From: an uncultured Muribaculaceae bacterium
Lineage (GTDB): Bacteria; Bacteroidota; Bacteroidia; Bacteroidales; Muribaculaceae
Assembly: GCA_910586995.1 (NCBI GenBank)
Contig: CAJUKZ010000004.1
Coordinates: 37,380-101,379 of the forward strand
Length of the DNA stretch: 64,000 nucleotides
Direction: 5' to 3'
Shown: positions 61,174-64,000 of the stretch, in pieces
How positions within the stretch are numbered: position 1 is the stretch's first letter
Layout: every line of letters starts with the position of its first letter
Made by a program: the position numbers and the translations under genes
The notes under the pieces: generated by a model
Seen by the model: only the letters and a program-made list of their open reading frames with translations
What the model was told of the DNA's origin: nothing
Database searches by the model: none

Positions 61174-62019
61174 ATGTCTATGGCACGAATAGCAAAGTCT
61201 GGGCTTGAATATTTCCCCTTTGATATAGACTTCTTTCAAGATATCCGCATACGCAAATTAATCAAGCGTCAAGGTGGCAAAGCTGTTACGGTATATGCTC
61301 TCCTGCTCTGTCTTATCTATAAAAATGGGTATTACATGCAGTGGGATGACGAGTTGCCTTTCATTGTCTCGGAAACGTCGGGCTTTGATGAGGCGTATAT
61401 ATCAGAAGTGATCAAAACCTGCCTTTCGCTGGGGTTATTTGATAAAGCGTTGCTCAGCAATGAGCAAGTCCTGACTTCAAAAGGGATTCAAGTAAGATAC
61501 TGCAATATTCAACGCCTGAATAAACGAATGAGCCGGATCGACAAATATTCTCTATTGGAGTCTCCACCGCAAAAGACAACTGAGAACAAAGCTAAGGATG
61601 CTACGAAGTCTGTTAAATTAAAAACGACAGTATCTCCTCAGGTGAAAACTCATGTGCAGTCATTCACAAACAAACCCGTGGCAATGGTATCGGGAAATAA
61701 TGCGGAAATGCTGGCCGAATTTTTTTCAGACAATCACAGTGAAAACTTAAACATGCTTTGTAAAAACTTTGGATTAGGTCCTGATGGAATAGACAGTCTG
61801 CGCACATTGGCTAAAGCGGTAGTTGCAGAATGGGAATTGTCACGGACTGAGCATAAGGATTACAGCGATTGGTCTCGACATCTTATTTCTTCTATGAGAA
61901 TTAAGCATCGTGACAGCCAAGGCGTACAAAACAAGCAGAAATCTAATAGTCAATCAGAATCCCAGTCCCAATCTTCCGATTACTCCTTCAAAGGTGGTTT
62001 CGGTGGTGCGGATGTTTAA
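61174..62019 (+). CDS. DUF4373-type replication protein
   Basis: The first 110 residues (YFPFDIDFFQDIRIRKLIKR, LLLCLIYKNGYYMQWDDEL, VSETSGFDEAYISEVIKTCL) match the DUF4373 / Lin1244-Lin1753-type N-terminal domain found in phage replication proteins. The C-terminal half is Ser/Gln-rich. It likely works with the AAA+ gene that follows, as DnaD-like or helicase-loader partners do. Start may be 61174 or 61180. Confidence 0.8.
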   Translation: MSMARIAKSGLEYFPFDIDFFQDIRIRKLIKRQGGKAVTVYALLLCLIYKNGYYMQWDDELPFIVSETSGFDEAYISEVIKTCLSLGLFDKALLSNEQVLTSKGIQVRYCNIQRLNKRMSRIDKYSLLESPPQKTTENKAKDATKSVKLKTTVSPQVKTHVQSFTNKPVAMVSGNNAEMLAEFFSDNHSENLNMLCKNFGLGPDGIDSLRTLAKAVVAEWELSRTEHKDYSDWSRHLISSMRIKHRDSQGVQNKQKSNSQSESQSQSSDYSFKGGFGGADV

Positions 62020-62896
62020 AACACTAATTATGATCTTATCAAACTATCCTCATTGTCTGATTGATGCTCTCGCGCAATATGGACAAAAACCAACCGGAAA
62101 TTTGGAATGGGATAAATGTATTCTGGATACATTGAAACGTCGTGCATCGGACAAGGCATTATATGCAGCTATGGAGATCAACAATGTAATCAAAAAGGCT
62201 GAAGAAGATGCCGTGGCTGCTAAAAAAGCATATCCAGATCTTTCCGATCCGGCTATATACGATATGCACTATCTTCTGTTTCTCTATGTCGCCAATAATA
62301 TTGTAATGGCTTCACAACATCGCCAATTCGTTGTTGACGAACACAACAAAGATGTTATTCGATTTCTGCTGTACTATTTCAATAATTGCTCATTGGCAGA
62401 GCAGGTATTTCCCGGTCGTGGCTACAAGTTGCACAAAAACATAATGCTGCAAGGTGGACTCGGCGTAGGAAAGACAATGATAATGCAATGCTTTTCAGAA
62501 TACCTCAAACGAATAAAATCACCCCGTTTCTTCCACAATCTGTCTGTAACTCAAATGGTAAATTACTATACCATACACAACAACTTCGACCGCTATACAT
62601 TCTACGAGGAAGAAAGCAAGGGATTCATGCCACAGCCGGAAAATGTATGCCTTAATGATGTTGGTCTTAATGATGATAAGGTTTTCTATGGCATGAAAAC
62701 CTCAGTTCTTACAGACGATTTCCTCCTTGCCCGTAACGACATTTGGGCCGGTTGGGACAAATTTGCGCATATTACAACTAATCTTGATGAAAAGGCAATG
62801 ATTGAACGCTTTACCAAAGGTGATAAGTATGGCCGACTCATAGACCGATTCAAGACATATAATGTAATTCCGCTCACCGGCAAGAGTAGAAGATAA
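62012..62896 (+). CDS. DnaC-like AAA+ ATPase (helicase loader)
   Basis: A Walker A motif, LQGGLGVGKTMIMQCF, is near residue 150; a sensor-type region with TSVLTDDFLLAR then TTNLDEKAMIERFTKGDKYG follows near 230-265. The N-terminal part (about 1-120) is helical and may bind the partner. The frame starts at an ATG overlapping the previous stop; ATG 62030 is also possible. It probably loads the replicative helicase. Confidence 0.85.
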   Translation: MFKTLIMILSNYPHCLIDALAQYGQKPTGNLEWDKCILDTLKRRASDKALYAAMEINNVIKKAEEDAVAAKKAYPDLSDPAIYDMHYLLFLYVANNIVMASQHRQFVVDEHNKDVIRFLLYYFNNCSLAEQVFPGRGYKLHKNIMLQGGLGVGKTMIMQCFSEYLKRIKSPRFFHNLSVTQMVNYYTIHNNFDRYTFYEEESKGFMPQPENVCLNDVGLNDDKVFYGMKTSVLTDDFLLARNDIWAGWDKFAHITTNLDEKAMIERFTKGDKYGRLIDRFKTYNVIPLTGKSRR

Positions 62897-62937
62897 GAAG
62901 TAAAAAAGAATACAACAATCTCAAAACTTTATTAATA

Positions 62938-63291
62938 ATGACACTAACAATCATTTCTATTATTCTTGCACTCTTTCTCGGAGTTGCTATTATGGTGGCC
63001 GTTCGCCACTACTACCGTTCCGACAGCCAGTTACGTAAAAATAGAGCGCAACAAATTCAAATCAACGCATATCGAGATGCGAACATCGACCCTAATGCAT
63101 TTTATACGGTTCAAAGAGTAAAAACTGATAACCCTGAATTTCGTGAATATAACGGCTGTTGGGGTGTTTGTCGTAGAATCGCAAAGAGGGGCTACTTTAT
63201 AACTACAACTATCAAGGTTTTTACTGATGAGGATGATGACTTTAATCTCCGAGAAGCAGAAGAACTATGCGAAATGCTTAAATCAAAATAA
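62938..63291 (+). CDS. Membrane-anchored small protein (117 aa)
   Basis: An N-terminal helix, IISIILALFLGVAIMVAV (about residues 5-22), is followed by a soluble region with YRSDSQLRKNRAQQIQIN and a short GCWGVCRRIAKRG segment. Function unknown. Confidence 0.7.
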   Translation: MTLTIISIILALFLGVAIMVAVRHYYRSDSQLRKNRAQQIQINAYRDANIDPNAFYTVQRVKTDNPEFREYNGCWGVCRRIAKRGYFITTTIKVFTDEDDDFNLREAEELCEMLKSK

Positions 63292-63300
63292 CATACAACT

Positions 63301-63555
63301 ATGCAAAAGGCAATCAACCGTCTGCACAGACAACTCCTTGCCGATGTAAAGCTCGGCGATGGCAACCTCGGAGCACTTGTCATCGTTGGGTCGGCATCCA
63401 CGCCAGACCACGGCAGTGTAACATCATTCTCCGGCGGCAACGTGTCTCCAATCATCATGGGGCTTGTTAAGGAGATGAAACGAGATCCAGGCATTCTTTC
63501 ATCCGTACGCATGGCACTCTCCATAGTAGATAACCAACTCGCTGAACAGAATTAA
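63301..63555 (+). CDS. Small hypothetical protein (84 aa)
   Basis: A compact sequence: NRLHRQLLADVKLGDGNLGA, then SVTSFSGGNVSPIIMGLVKE and a C-terminal helix. It lies in line with the operon. I do not recognise it. Confidence 0.65.
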   Translation: MQKAINRLHRQLLADVKLGDGNLGALVIVGSASTPDHGSVTSFSGGNVSPIIMGLVKEMKRDPGILSSVRMALSIVDNQLAEQN

Positions 63556-63557
63556 AA

Positions 63558-64000
63558 ATGGAAAATAAAATCAAAGCCTACAAAGGTTTCAATAAAGACT
63601 TGACGTGCCGTGGATTTCAGTATGAGGTCGGCAAGAAGTATAAACATAAAGGTGATGTAGCTCCCTGCAGCAGTGGCTTTCATGCCTGTGAGAATCCGCT
63701 TGACGTATTAGGGTATTATCCGCCCTCGACTGAGGATGGAATATCGCGTTATTGCGAGGTTGAGCAGGGAGGAACTGTTTGCAAAGAGGGTGATAAATCC
63801 TGTTCATCCAAACTGCATATAAAGGCCGAAATCGGTTTGACCGGATTGGTTACGGCAGGTGTGAAATTTATTCTGGATAGAGTAAAATGGAACGAGGCTA
63901 AAGAGTCGAATACAGGCGATCAGTCCGCAGCAACCAATACAGGCAATCAGTCCGCAGCAACCAATACAGGCAATCAGTCCGCAGCAACCAATACAGGCAA
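63558..64000 (+). CDS. Phage repeat protein, 3' end outside window
   Basis: The N-terminus is IKAYKGFNKDLTCRGFQYEV, then CSSGFHACENPLDVLGYYPP and a linker to about residue 115. This is a recognisable phage family in which a KGF...GFHAC...P domain is followed by short repeats. Here the repeats are nine residues, NTGNQSAAT, three full copies and part of a fourth. The frame is open to the right edge. Function is unknown; repeat-number variation is likely. Confidence 0.75.
   Translation, partial: MENKIKAYKGFNKDLTCRGFQYEVGKKYKHKGDVAPCSSGFHACENPLDVLGYYPPSTEDGISRYCEVEQGGTVCKEGDKSCSSKLHIKAEIGLTGLVTAGVKFILDRVKWNEAKESNTGDQSAATNTGNQSAATNTGNQSAATNTG
63909..64000 (+). repeat. 27-base tandem repeat
   Basis: Units start AATACAGGCAATCAGTCCGC at 63909 (with GAT for AAT once), 63936 and 63963, with a partial fourth at 63990. 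The units are almost identical, which makes slippage or recombination likely. Confidence 0.95.

Noticed and set aside
63909..64000. CRISPR array
   Set aside because: The 27-base units are directly joined with no spacers and lie in frame in a coding gene.

Overview
The window comes from a member of the Bacteroidales, most plausibly a Muribaculaceae-like gut bacterium. The order is supported by promoters of the Bacteroidetes type (TAnnTTTG at -7 with a TTG-containing element about 20 bases upstream), genes with little Shine-Dalgarno signal, an aerotolerance-type Bat operon, a metal-type KdsA, an EF-G2 paralogue, and Bacteroidales lipoproteins. The family is only an inference. About 1-49.66 kb is ordinary chromosome; about 49.67 kb to the right edge is accessory DNA, mostly the early region of an integrated phage that runs out of the window.

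Chromosomal part, left to right. The end of the Bat operon (batC, batD, batE) is followed by a small DNA-binding protein with a strong promoter, a Usp-domain fusion, and the divergent yigZ / ftsY-rimO pair. Next comes a translationally coupled run of an isochorismate synthase, two SGNH hydrolases and an MBOAT acyltransferase, which looks like an envelope O-acylation unit. dCMP deaminase, an S41 protease and 5-formyl-THF cyclo-ligase precede a TPP riboswitch and a complete anaerobic-type thiamine operon: thiD, thiS, a TenI-like gene, thiE, thiG, thiC, thiH, thiF. lrgAB, clpB, a DUF5106/thioredoxin-like gene, mnmA, a bifunctional-nuclease-family gene, a nucleoside transporter, rsmE and kdsA follow. 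On the minus strand lie nadE, trxA, dnaE, lon and an EF-G paralogue whose switch-II motif lacks the catalytic histidine. The chromosome side ends with an Lrp regulator, small membrane proteins, a small secreted protein with a probable one-base deletion in its start region, and a 525-residue secreted protein resembling the EreA/ChaN/TIKI enzymes.

Accessory part. At 49.67-49.87 kb there is a decayed N-terminus of a Bacteroidetes tyrosine recombinase. From 50.2 to 52.06 kb lie four minus-strand genes: a small acidic protein, a small lipoprotein, a TPIG-type (nucleoside-deoxyribosyltransferase/TIR-like) protein, and a Cys-rich lipoprotein. Two of these genes end exactly inside copies of a 42-base direct repeat, giving a cassette-like layout. 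A CI-like repressor (XRE + S24 peptidase) faces a Cro-like gene across a 26-base double-palindrome operator and an early promoter.

The rightward early operon carries small DNA-binding proteins, a structured non-coding stretch with a tRNA-Gln(UUG), RecT, a RecE-like PD-(D/E)XK nuclease and a SNF2 helicase. It continues with an HU-like protein, a DUF1064 nuclease-like protein, a DUF4373-type replication protein and a DnaC-like AAA+ loader, and ends at the window edge in a gene with 27-base tandem repeats. The likely logic is a lysogeny switch controlling a recombination and replication module, with accessory, possibly defence-related genes behind the repressor. The most unusual observations are the repeat-bracketed genes at 50.6-51.0 kb, the structured RNA block at 54.4-54.7 kb, the modified EF-G2, and the frameshifted start at 47.57 kb.
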